Made by a program: the position numbers and the translations under genes
Part shown: piece after piece, positions 24,456-32,684 of the stretch
Layout of the letters: each line of letters begins with the position of its first letter
Numbering within the stretch: the stretch's first letter is position 1
The notes under the pieces: model-generated
Database searches by the model: none
Seen by the model: the letters and a program-made list of their open reading frames with translations, nothing else
What the model was told of the DNA's origin: nothing
NCBI GenBank assembly: GCA_040222855.1
Contig: JAVKCD010000018.1
Location: 186,001-250,000 of the forward strand
Length of the DNA stretch: 64,000 bases
Reading direction: 5' to 3'
Source: Phycisphaeraceae bacterium
GTDB taxonomy: Bacteria > Planctomycetota > Phycisphaerae > Phycisphaerales > Phycisphaeraceae

Positions 24456-25604
24456 TTATTGTAGAAAGGCGCTGATGAGTTGTTGGGCGATGGTGGGCCA
24501 GGTGTAGTTGGTTTCGACGAGGTGGCGGCCGGCGATGCCCATGTCTTTTGCCCGGTCGGGGTTATCGAGGACGGAGGTGAGGGCGTTGGCGACGGCGGCG
24601 GGGTTACGTTCGGTGATGATGCCGGCGGAGGCTGAGGCGATGGCGGGGAAGTGGCAAGTGTTGGTGATGACGACGGGTCGGGCGCAGGCGAGGGCTTCGG
24701 TGATGGCCATGGAGAAGCCTTCCTGTCTTGAGGTCATGCAGAAGCAGGAGCAGTCGACGAGGGCGGCGAGTTTGGTGCGGCCATAGATGGGTCCGGGGAT
24801 GAGGACGTGGTCCTGGAGTTTGTGCTTCTGGACGAGGTCGTTGATACGTCTGGCGTCTTCATCGGGTGGTCCAGCGAGGACGAGTCTGGTGTCGGGGTGC
24901 CTGGTGATGACGGTCCGGAAGGCATCGACCATGAGGTCGAGTCCTTTGGCGGGGTGGATGCGTCCGAGGAAGAGGATGTAGGGGTGGTCTGAGAGTTTGG
25001 CGTGTTGTCTGTATTCGCCTTTGGGGGGGAGGTTGGCGAACTCATCGAGGAAGATGCCGTTGGGGATGATTCGTGTTGGCACGTTGTAGCCAAGTGAATC
25101 GATGTAACGGGCTTCGTCATCGTTGAGTGCCTGGATGAAGCGAGCGTGGCTGATGAGCGAGCGGTAGCCGAGATTTAAGGCGAGCTTTTTTTTCCAGGCT
25201 TTGAGCTGGAGGCTCCAGGGGCTGAGCATGCCGTGGGGTGTGATGGCGTAGGGGATGCTGTTGTTGGTAGCGACTAAGGAGGCGGCTCGAAGGATGGGGT
25301 CCCATACGCCGTGGAGGATGAGGGCGTCGGCGCCGTGGATGATGGGGTCGAGGTCTGTGACGAGGTCGTCTGGGACGAAGCCAGCCATCCCGCCTTTGGA
25401 CCGGATGTGGTGGATGTTGAGTTGGTCGCGGTGTGGGAGGCCGTCGAGGAGGCTGTGCTGGGCTTGTTCGCCTGCGGGTGCCGGGTGGCAGGCGATGACG
25501 GTGTTGTGACCGAGTCCGGCGTGCGCGGCGGCGACACGGGAGGCGACCATGGGTACGCCGCCCCAGGCAGGGTCAAGATTCTGGATGACGTGCACGACAC
25601 GCAC
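24456..25604 (-). CDS. GT4-family glycosyltransferase, tandem copy 2
   Basis: The 382-residue protein starts at a GTG (GAGGA 7-11 bases upstream) with VVHVIQNLDPAWGGVPMVAS, a GT-B N-domain. The C-domain carries the donor-binding pattern of family 4: ILFLGRIHPAKGLDLMVDAF, LVLAGPPDED and SRQEGFSMAITEALACARPVV (EX7E-type). It likely adds sugars to a surface polysaccharide or lipid carrier. It is about half identical by eye to the upstream gene at 25698, so the pair arose by duplication. The acceptor is unknown. Confidence 0.9.
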   Translation of the reverse strand: MRVVHVIQNLDPAWGGVPMVASRVAAAHAGLGHNTVIACHPAPAGEQAQHSLLDGLPHRDQLNIHHIRSKGGMAGFVPDDLVTDLDPIIHGADALILHGVWDPILRAASLVATNNSIPYAITPHGMLSPWSLQLKAWKKKLALNLGYRSLISHARFIQALNDDEARYIDSLGYNVPTRIIPNGIFLDEFANLPPKGEYRQHAKLSDHPYILFLGRIHPAKGLDLMVDAFRTVITRHPDTRLVLAGPPDEDARRINDLVQKHKLQDHVLIPGPIYGRTKLAALVDCSCFCMTSRQEGFSMAITEALACARPVVITNTCHFPAIASASAGIITERNPAAVANALTSVLDNPDRAKDMGIAGRHLVETNYTWPTIAQQLISAFLQ

Positions 25605-25697
25605 AGGCTGATCCTCAAAGCAGAAACTTCTATGAGGCTAGCATCTGATGTGCGTTATGCATGTTAATTCATGGTTGGGGAGGTATTTTTGTGATTC

Positions 25698-26852
25698 TCA
25701 TCGCGGGTCTATGGCATCGATGCAAAGCTGGGCGATCCTGGGCCAGGTGTAGCGATTGTTGACGAGGTCTCGTCCGCGTTGGCCCAACTCGTGAGCTTCG
25801 GCGGGATCGGCGAGGATCTGGCTCATTGCGGCGGCGACGTCTTGAGGATTGAGAGAGGTGACGACGCCGGCGTTGATTTCGGCGACATCTGAGAAGTTGC
25901 ATTCGTGGGTAATCACGACGGGTTTGGCGAGGGCGAGAGCTTCGGTGATGGCGATGGAGAAGCCTTCCTGTCGTGAGGGCAGGCAGAAGCAGGCGGCGTC
26001 GATGAAGGCGGCGAGTTTGTCGATGCCGTAGAGGGGTCCGGTCATGAGGACGCGGTCGGTGAGCTGGTGCTTGGCGATGGTTTTTCGGAAGGGTTCGGCG
26101 GCGTCGGCTTCGGGCCCGGCGACGACGAGTCGTGCGGTGGGGTGTTGTTGGGCGAGGATGGAGAAGGCTTCGCCGAGGATGTCGAGTCCCTTTTTGTAAT
26201 GGAGTCTGCTGAGGAAGAGGATGTAGGGGTGGTCCGCGAGTTCGGGGTGGTTTGCTCTGAAGGTTCCGGGCTGAGGGAGTTCGGCGAACTCTTCGGTGAA
26301 GATGCCATTGGGGATGATGCGTGTTGGGGCTTTGAGGCTGAGCGGTGTGAAAGCGGCCTGTTCCTCGGTGTTCATGGCCTGGAGGAAGGCGGCGTTGTGG
26401 AGCATCTCGCGGTAGCCGAGGAGCAGGGCGATCTGTTTTTTGAGTCGTTTTTGGGAGAGGCTCCAGGGGTGGAGCATGCCGTGGGGTGTCATGGCGTAGG
26501 GGACGTTATCGCGGCGAGCGATTTTAGATGCTGCGAGGAGGATGGGGTCCCATAGGCCATGAAGATGCAGGGCGTCGGCTGTATAGAGGATCGGGTCGAG
26601 GTCTTTGATGAGGTCCGTGGGGATGTATCTGGCGAGCCCATGGGATCGGGGGATGTGGGAGATCAGGAAGCGGTCGCGGTGGGGTAGTCCGTCGAGAAGT
26701 TTAGCTTCGGCGTTGATGCCATCGGGTGCGTGGTGGCAGGCGATGAGGACATCGTGTCCGAGTCCTGCCTGGGCGGCGGCGACTCTTGAGGCGACCATGG
26801 GGACGCCGCCCCAGGCGGGGTCGAGGTTCTGGATGACGTGGACGATGCGCAA
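25698..26852 (-). CDS. GT4-family glycosyltransferase, tandem copy 1
   Basis: The 384-residue protein begins IVHVIQNLDPAWGGVPMVAS and shares all the motifs of the neighbouring copy (FLSRLHYKKGLDILGEAF, LVVAGPEADA, SRQEGFSIAITEALALAKP). The start codon appears to be TTG at 26852, with GGAGA about 13 bases upstream. It precedes the second copy by 93 bases in the same direction. The two N-terminal 22 residues are nearly identical while the sugar-binding loops differ, which fits different donor or acceptor specificities. Confidence 0.9.
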   Translation of the reverse strand: MRIVHVIQNLDPAWGGVPMVASRVAAAQAGLGHDVLIACHHAPDGINAEAKLLDGLPHRDRFLISHIPRSHGLARYIPTDLIKDLDPILYTADALHLHGLWDPILLAASKIARRDNVPYAMTPHGMLHPWSLSQKRLKKQIALLLGYREMLHNAAFLQAMNTEEQAAFTPLSLKAPTRIIPNGIFTEEFAELPQPGTFRANHPELADHPYILFLSRLHYKKGLDILGEAFSILAQQHPTARLVVAGPEADAAEPFRKTIAKHQLTDRVLMTGPLYGIDKLAAFIDAACFCLPSRQEGFSIAITEALALAKPVVITHECNFSDVAEINAGVVTSLNPQDVAAAMSQILADPAEAHELGQRGRDLVNNRYTWPRIAQLCIDAIDPR

Positions 26853-26966
26853 GGGTCGTGATGTCTCCGGTCCGAGAACGGAGTTGGTGGGTTGTTGGCG
26901 TCATCGCATCATCGGATGGATGGGGTGCGGGGCTTGGGCGGGTGCGGGCTGGGTTTGTGTGGAGAA

Positions 26967-27040
26967 TACGCCCGACAGGATTCGAACCTGTGACCTGCGG
27001 ATTAGAAGTCCGCTGCTCTATCCAACTGAGCTACGGGCGC
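26967..27040 (-). tRNA. tRNA-Arg (anticodon TCT)
   Basis: Read on the minus strand: acceptor GCGCCCG with CGGGCGT (one G-T pair), discriminator A, D-arm AGCTCAGTTGGATAGAGC, anticodon stem GCGGA/TCCGC with loop CTTCTAA giving TCT, and T-arm ACAGGTTCGAATCCTGT. CCA is not encoded. It decodes AGA, a codon rare in this GC-rich window but used in the ankyrin-like gene. Confidence 0.96.
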
Positions 27041-27050
27041 GGAGGTTGGA

Positions 27051-28868
27051 TCAGGAAGGATATCGGGAGAGGGGTCTTGAGCCTAGTGCGGCGGTGAGGA
27101 GCAGGAGGGTGGCGGCGGCGGGTTCGGGGAGGGCTGGGGTTGGGAAGGTGGTGGGTGCGAGGGGTCTTTGGAAGCCGAAGTTGGTGGCGAGGAGGGAGAG
27201 GTCGATGAGGTCGATGGTGCCTGAGGCGTTGAAGTCGGCGTTGGTCCAGCCGCCTGCGGTTGGGATGGGCTGGTTGAAGTTGGCGGCGAGGATGGAGAGA
27301 TCGACGAGGTCGATGCTGCCGTCGAGGTTGGCGTCGCCCTGGCGGGTGTTCCAGACTTCCTGGACGAGATACAGGAGGTCATCGGGGTTGACGGAGCCGT
27401 CTTCGTTGAGGTCGAAGGTGGGGTTGTTGGTGCCGAAGTTGGCGGTGAGGGCGTTGATGTCGAGTTGGTTGACGAGCCAGTCGTTGTTGAAGTCGGCGGG
27501 GATGGGGCGTCGGTCGGCGAGGAGTTCAACCTGGTCGATGTCGAAGCTGAGTTGGAACTGGTAGTCGCCGGGGAGGAGATAGGCGGAGGAGTCTTCGGAC
27601 CAGGTGGAGTTGACGCGGGTGACGAAGCGGTACTGGCCGGGTGTGGTGATGGTGAACTGCCAGAGGGCGGGGAGGACGGTGTTCTCGGTGGCGACGATGG
27701 GTGCGGGTCGGCGGTTGGGATCGATCTTGGGGGAGTTGTCGAGTTCGGGATTCTGGTCGTAGAAGGCGGTGAGTTCGGAGGCGACTTCGAGAACGCCACG
27801 GGAGTACCAGAGGACGTGTCCGGCAGTTCCGGCGTTGCGGGCGTCCTGGATCATCTGGAGGAAGTCGGCGGGGCTGGTGGGTGTGCTGGACGAGTCACGG
27901 GAGATGCCAACGACGAGGTCTTCGAGGCGGCCGTTGGGTGTGGCGTCGGCGCCGGCCATGATGTTGACCTGTGTTGGTAGGGTGCTGCGGTAAGCACTGA
28001 GGGTGTTGCGGTAGACCTGGGGGACGATTTCGTCGAAGAGCCCGGCATCGGCCCAGTCTTCCCAGTCGGCGTTGTACTGGGTGAAGGAGAAGGTCATGAT
28101 CGAGGGGGAGACGGAGACGATGAGGTCGGGTCGTGCGGTTTTGACGGCGGTGTACCATTCGGTTGCGAACTCGAAGGTTTTTTGGGCGCGCCAGTTTCGG
28201 AAGTTTGAGTCGTTGAGGCTGGTGGGGAGGTTGCGTCCGGTTTCGGCGAGGTAGAGGGCTGCGGTGGTGGGGTCCCAGCCGAACTCTCGGGGCCATGCGA
28301 GTCGGTCATCGAGTTGGACGCCGTCGAGGTCGTTGGCGTTGATGGCGTCGAGGGTGACGTCGATGAGGAGTTGTCGGACTTCGGGGATGGCGGGATTCAT
28401 CCAGGCGAATCCGTTGGAGTTGTTGGCGTAGTTTCCGTTGCGGTCCTGGAGCAGGTAACCGTTGGCGAGTGCCCATTGCGAGAGGGGGTTGGAGGGGGTA
28501 CCGCCTGAGCCGACGAACTGTGATGAGAAGCCGAACTCGAGCCAGGCGATGTGGGCCATCTGGTTGCGGTGGGCGTGGATGGTGGTTTCTTCGAGTAGGT
28601 TTCGACCGCCTAGGGATGGGGCGCGGTCGATGCCGATGAGCTGCTGCATGGTGGGTGAGGGGAACTGTGAGTAGCCGTTTTTCCAGGCTTCGACGTAGGC
28701 GGTGTTGAGACCGATGTTGCGGAGGTTGGTGAAGGTGGCCTGGGTGTTGGCACCGGAGGCGATGGAATCGGGGCCGGTGGTGGTGAGCCATGTCCCTCGG
28801 ACCTCTGCGAGGGCGGGGGCCGCGAGGGTGGTGAGGATCACGATGCTGAACAAGCCACGGTGATGCAC
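27051..28868 (-). CDS. Secreted GHL10 glycosidase-like protein with dockerin repeats and PEP-CTERM
   Basis: The 605-residue protein has a GTG start with AGAGGTAA upstream and a signal peptide (LFSIVILTTLAAPALA). Residues of about 20-360 match the GHL10 (DUF187) barrel: VRGTWLTTTGPDS, GLNTAYVEAWKNGYS, DLDGVQLDDRLAWPREFG, FDEIVPQVYRNTL. A beta-rich linker follows, then four dockerin-type calcium repeats (GDANLDGSIDLVDLSILAAN and relatives), and a PEP-CTERM tail (LPEPAAATLLLLTAALG). GHL10 proteins are predicted hydrolases of bacterial wall or exopolysaccharide glycans. The tail indicates export and exosortase processing. The cognate cohesin is not in the window. Confidence 0.88.
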   Translation of the reverse strand: MHHRGLFSIVILTTLAAPALAEVRGTWLTTTGPDSIASGANTQATFTNLRNIGLNTAYVEAWKNGYSQFPSPTMQQLIGIDRAPSLGGRNLLEETTIHAHRNQMAHIAWLEFGFSSQFVGSGGTPSNPLSQWALANGYLLQDRNGNYANNSNGFAWMNPAIPEVRQLLIDVTLDAINANDLDGVQLDDRLAWPREFGWDPTTAALYLAETGRNLPTSLNDSNFRNWRAQKTFEFATEWYTAVKTARPDLIVSVSPSIMTFSFTQYNADWEDWADAGLFDEIVPQVYRNTLSAYRSTLPTQVNIMAGADATPNGRLEDLVVGISRDSSSTPTSPADFLQMIQDARNAGTAGHVLWYSRGVLEVASELTAFYDQNPELDNSPKIDPNRRPAPIVATENTVLPALWQFTITTPGQYRFVTRVNSTWSEDSSAYLLPGDYQFQLSFDIDQVELLADRRPIPADFNNDWLVNQLDINALTANFGTNNPTFDLNEDGSVNPDDLLYLVQEVWNTRQGDANLDGSIDLVDLSILAANFNQPIPTAGGWTNADFNASGTIDLIDLSLLATNFGFQRPLAPTTFPTPALPEPAAATLLLLTAALGSRPLSRYPS

Positions 28869-29054
28869 TGGGTTACCTCTGGAGTTGGATCAGTGTGAGC
28901 TAAGGATGCTGGTGGGTGAACTAGGCCTGATTGAGGGGGTGGCGTCAAGTCTTTCATAAGCTCAAAGATGGAAAGTGGGTGTGACTGGGGGGACAAGGGA
29001 GTTTATGCTGCTCTTTTGCAGGTTCCACAAGTCACTATTTGAAGGAGACTAAGG

Positions 29055-29762
29055 ATGATTCGATCTCTTAGCGTGTTGAGTGCGGGTGTGCTGGTGGCGG
29101 GTTTGATGGGGTGTGAGACTTTTGAGGGGGATGATGATGTGTCGGTGGTGATGACGCAGGAGGCTCAGGCGGCGATGACGCCGGCGGCGGCGCTGGAGGA
29201 TCTGAAGGCGGGCAACGCGAGGTTTGTTGAGGATGAGTCGTCGGAGTTTGATTATCTGGCGCAGGCTGAGGCGACGGCTTCGGGGCAGTATCCCAAGGCG
29301 GTGGTGCTGAGCTGTCTGGACTCGCGGGTTCCGGTGGAGGCGGTGTTCGATCAGGGGATCGGTGATCTATTTGTCGCGCGAGTGGCGGGGAACATCGAGA
29401 ACGTGGACATCCTCGGGAGTATGGAGTTTGCGACGGAGTTGGCGGGGACGCCGTTGATCGTGGTGCTGGGTCACTCGTCGTGTGGTGCGGTGAAGGGTGC
29501 GATTGCTGAAGCGAAGATGGGCAATCTGACGGCGCTGTTGGGCGAGATTACGCCTGCGATTAAGGCGACGGAGATTGAGGGTGATCATAGTGTTGAGAAC
29601 ACGGCGTATGTGGACGCTGTGGTGGAGGCGAACGTGCGCAAGACGATGCAGGATCTGCCGGCACGGAGCGAGGTGCTCAAGCAGCGGGCGCGCATGGGCA
29701 AGCTGATGATCGTGGGCGGCGTGTACGACCTCGCCACCGGCCAAGTCCACTGGCTCGACTAA
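29055..29762 (+). CDS. Beta-carbonic anhydrase, predicted lipoprotein
   Basis: The 235-residue protein starts with a strong GAAGGAGA site and has a lipobox, VAGLMGC, with Cys20 as the lipid-modified residue. The beta-class zinc site is complete: Cys87 and Asp89/Arg91 in SCLDSRVP, His140 and Cys143 in GHSSCGAVKGA. It interconverts CO2 and bicarbonate, here predicted in the periplasm rather than the cytoplasm. Most beta-carbonic anhydrases are cytoplasmic, so the lipoprotein location is notable. A C13 tract and a terminator follow the stop. Confidence 0.92.
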   Translation: MIRSLSVLSAGVLVAGLMGCETFEGDDDVSVVMTQEAQAAMTPAAALEDLKAGNARFVEDESSEFDYLAQAEATASGQYPKAVVLSCLDSRVPVEAVFDQGIGDLFVARVAGNIENVDILGSMEFATELAGTPLIVVLGHSSCGAVKGAIAEAKMGNLTALLGEITPAIKATEIEGDHSVENTAYVDAVVEANVRKTMQDLPARSEVLKQRARMGKLMIVGGVYDLATGQVHWLD

Positions 29763-29821
29763 CCCCCCCCCCCCCGCATTAGGCTTGTGGTGTTCTTAGG
29801 GTCTTCGAGATGAGTTGATTG

Positions 29822-29847
29822 AGCCCGGCTACGGCCGGGCTTTTTTA
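29822..29847 (+). terminator. Rho-independent terminator after the carbonic anhydrase gene
   Basis: Stem AGCCCGGC / GCCGGGCT with a short loop is followed by six Ts. It lies 60 bases after the stop, beyond the C13 tract at 29763-29775, and its T-run reaches the 3' end of the convergent PEP-CTERM gene. Confidence 0.9.
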
Positions 29848-31353
29848 TGTTGATGGGCGGCGTTGGGTGAGGAGGGTGAGGAGCAGGAGTGATGCGGCGG
29901 GTTCGGGGATGGGGGGAGTCGGGGTGGTGGCGTCGAAGCCGAAGTTGGAGGCGAGCAGGGAGAGGTCGATGAGGTCGATGGTCTGATCGAGGTTGAAGTC
30001 GCCTTGGGCGTAGGTTCCGGGGCTGCCGAAGTTGGCGGCGAGGTTGGAGAGGTCGATGAGGTCGATTTGTTGGTCGAGGTTGGCGTCGCCGGGTTCGGTG
30101 AGGGCGTAAAAGCGAATCCAGATTAGGGCGTCGTCGGCGTTGATGACGCCATCGCGGGTGATGTCGAAGGTGTCGAGGTCGTCGGTGGTGTTGAAGGCCT
30201 GGCCGAGGAGGTCGAGGTCGGGTGGGTTCAGGGAGGCGTCGTGGTTGAAATCACCAGGGATGGCGAGGGAGGTGTCCTGGGAGATGAGGGCGATGGAGCG
30301 GCGGTCTTCGCCAGCGATGGTGGTGGTGATGGAGGCTGCGATGTAGGTTTCGCCGTCGTTGTTGAAGGCGAGGGATGGGAAGCTGGCGTTGAAGGGTAGG
30401 GTTTCGGTGGTCCAGGAGGTGCCATCGGTGGTGGTGGCGAGTTTGAGCTGTGAAGCAGAGTCGTCGAGATCGGTATACGCGATGGCGGGTTGCCCGGTCA
30501 CGGGGTTGATGGCGAGGCTGTCAGGTCGAAGAAAGAAGCTGGCAGCCTGGTCGATGGTCTGGGTGGTTGTGACGAGTTGATCATCGACCTTGGTCAGTGT
30601 GAGTTCTCTGTTGTTAGAGATGTAAGCGAAAACTGGATTTCCATCGGGGAGGATGTCGAGGGTGATACCTACAAAGAACACGCTCATGGGTTCTGCTGCG
30701 ATGGTCTGCCATCCGAGTGTTGGATGCTGGCGGAGGACGGTGGCTTCCCGATTTCTTGATAAATAGGCGATGACGGGTCGGTTCTGGTGATCGAAGGCGA
30801 TAGCGGGTCTGGAGTCGAACAATGGCCTGCTGTCGCCTGACAAGGGGACTAGCTGTCGCGCCCATGTACCGGTAGGCACGTCGTACGAGGCCAGTGAGAG
30901 GCCTGAATCGTCACTGATAACAACAGAGGGAACACCTTGTGCGTTCAGTGCTCGATCGAAACTAGTCGGCCCGAAAGAACTTATCTGCTGTGACAGTTCG
31001 AGTGAGTCGGTGACTGCGATGTACTCACCTTCATAATAGAATCCGAACCACGATGTGAAGCTGGCATGGCTGAACTCATCGACGGTGAGAGCGATATCCA
31101 GCGTATCCTGCGGTAGCGTTCGCACCAGGGTCGAGCTCTGGTCAATCGCTGTGAGCGTAACGCGTCTTGCTTGGGCAACCCAGACGCGATTGGTGTTGGG
31201 ATCGACGGCGATGTCGCTGAAGAAGCTTGGGTTGGTGCTGCCGGGTGCGCCGGTGATGCGGGCGGTCCATTGGGCTTGTGCTGGGGCGCAGCAGATCGCC
31301 AGCAGCACGAGGGCTGTGGTGATCTCTCGGGCTACTCTCCTAGACGCTGGCAT
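29845..31353 (-). CDS. Secreted protein with propeller-like repeats, dockerin repeats and PEP-CTERM
   Basis: The 502-residue protein starts at 31353 with GGAG 10 bases upstream and a signal peptide ending APAQAQ. Residues of about 30-370 are beta-rich repeats with patterns such as RPVIAYLSRNREATVLRQ and QPAIAYTDLDDSASQLKLAT, resembling BNR/propeller blades. Four dockerin-like calcium repeats follow (GDFNHDASLNPPDLDLLGQA, GDFNLDQTIDLIDLSLLASN), then a PEP-CTERM tail (IPEPAASLLLLTLL). It is 19 bases downstream of a related gene and probably cotranscribed. Function and ligand are unknown. Confidence 0.82.
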   Translation of the reverse strand: MPASRRVAREITTALVLLAICCAPAQAQWTARITGAPGSTNPSFFSDIAVDPNTNRVWVAQARRVTLTAIDQSSTLVRTLPQDTLDIALTVDEFSHASFTSWFGFYYEGEYIAVTDSLELSQQISSFGPTSFDRALNAQGVPSVVISDDSGLSLASYDVPTGTWARQLVPLSGDSRPLFDSRPAIAFDHQNRPVIAYLSRNREATVLRQHPTLGWQTIAAEPMSVFFVGITLDILPDGNPVFAYISNNRELTLTKVDDQLVTTTQTIDQAASFFLRPDSLAINPVTGQPAIAYTDLDDSASQLKLATTTDGTSWTTETLPFNASFPSLAFNNDGETYIAASITTTIAGEDRRSIALISQDTSLAIPGDFNHDASLNPPDLDLLGQAFNTTDDLDTFDITRDGVINADDALIWIRFYALTEPGDANLDQQIDLIDLSNLAANFGSPGTYAQGDFNLDQTIDLIDLSLLASNFGFDATTPTPPIPEPAASLLLLTLLTQRRPST

Positions 31354-31372
31354 GGTGTGCTCCGTTCGGTGC

Positions 31373-32527
31373 TCAGACGGAGCGACGGCGGCGGGCAAGG
31401 ATGGTAGGAGTCAGTGTGAGGAGGACAAGTGCGGTGGGTTCGGGGACGAGGATGGGGTCGTAGGCGAGGTGGTAGCTGCCGTTCTTGACGTAGGCGATGA
31501 CGGGGAGGTCTTCGAAGTCGTAGGCGATGCCGACGAGATCGGTTGCCTGTATTTCGTCATCGACGAAGTCGGAGGCCCAGGTGTCGCCGTCGAAGTAGAG
31601 GTAGTAGAGCTCGTCGGAAAAGGTGTCGTTGTTAAAGACGGTGACTGCGGTGCCAACGGTTTCGCCGGTGGTGTTGTCGAACTCGAGATAGCGTGATTCG
31701 AGTCGGAGATTTGCGGGGAGGGCAGCGGCGGTGACGTCGGTGACGATCCAGCCGGTGGCGGGGTTAAAGTCGGCGGCGATCAGACGATTCGAGGGAGAGC
31801 TGTTTCTGATGCCAATAATATGAGGGCGTCCGAGGGCGTCGTATTCGATGGCCAGTGATTCCTGAACGATATTGGTGAACCCGATGTCGAAGAGATCGAG
31901 CGACTGCCATTCGCCAAGGAGTGGAGAGTATTCATAGAAAACATCGTCATCCGTGATAACGGCGACCTCACCGAATGGTGAAGCTGCGAGGTCGACAACT
32001 TCGTCGAAGTTGGGGATATCTGGTAGTCCAAGGACCTGGGTCTCACCCGAGCCAAAATCTTCAATAGCAATGACGGGTGTGCCGCCGGGTGTGTAGTCGA
32101 TGGCGAGTGTTCCCTCGGGCAGCGGTGTGAAGCCTGATGAAGTGAGGATGACGCCATCGGTCGATGTGAATGGACCGGTTGAGCCGGAGCCATAGGCCGC
32201 CACGGCGACCTGGCCTGTGGGGCTGCTGGCTGCACGCAGCGGGCGAGGCGCGAAGGGTGGATAGAGGGGCTGATTGTTGGGGGTGATGTCGTACCAGCCA
32301 GTGGAGAACTGGGCGATTGATCCCCCGCCTTGAGTGAAGATGGTGGGCCAGACTCTCCCGTTGCGCATCGCCAGGACGGGGTCGCCTGAGGTTTGAATAG
32401 AGCTACCCCCGCGCTGTGGTGAGCTTGCCACTTCCTGGATGGCCCAGAAGAACTCTGTGGCGGTGGCGGAGGAGCCTGTGAGCAGAATCGTGATCAGGCA
32501 TGAGACGACGTGTCTGTGCAGGGACAT
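31373..32527 (-). CDS. Secreted propeller-like protein with PEP-CTERM
   Basis: The 384-residue protein starts MSLHRHVVSCLITILL at 32527, 8 bases after GGAGAAG; an ATG four codons upstream has no such site. A signal peptide ends near SSATA. The body has the same repeat style as the downstream gene (TPVIAIEDFGSGETQVLGLP, RPHIIGIRNSSPSNRLIAAD, LPVIAYVKNGSYHLAYDP), and the tail is VPEPTALVLLTLTPTILARRRR. It lacks the dockerin segment. The pair look like duplicated members of one family. Confidence 0.8.
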   Translation of the reverse strand: MSLHRHVVSCLITILLTGSSATATEFFWAIQEVASSPQRGGSSIQTSGDPVLAMRNGRVWPTIFTQGGGSIAQFSTGWYDITPNNQPLYPPFAPRPLRAASSPTGQVAVAAYGSGSTGPFTSTDGVILTSSGFTPLPEGTLAIDYTPGGTPVIAIEDFGSGETQVLGLPDIPNFDEVVDLAASPFGEVAVITDDDVFYEYSPLLGEWQSLDLFDIGFTNIVQESLAIEYDALGRPHIIGIRNSSPSNRLIAADFNPATGWIVTDVTAAALPANLRLESRYLEFDNTTGETVGTAVTVFNNDTFSDELYYLYFDGDTWASDFVDDEIQATDLVGIAYDFEDLPVIAYVKNGSYHLAYDPILVPEPTALVLLTLTPTILARRRRSV

Positions 32528-32624
32528 CTTCTTCTCCATTCAGTAGGCGTGAGACAAGTGACGTGGATCATCGAGTCTGGGCTCGTGGTGGTCAAGGGTT
32601 TTAAGGATTGCTTTGCTCTGGACA

Positions 32625-32655
32625 TAAAAAACCCCCCGAAGATCGGGGGGTTTTG
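32625..32655. terminator. Bidirectional terminator hairpin
   Basis: AAAAAACCCCCCG pairs with CGGGGGGTTTT around AAGAT. The A and T flanks make it work on either strand. Read on the minus strand it ends transcription after the TSP-like PEP-CTERM gene at 32685-34175. Confidence 0.88.
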
Positions 32656-32684
32656 AGTGGTTTAGTTTATTGATTCGTGCTTGC

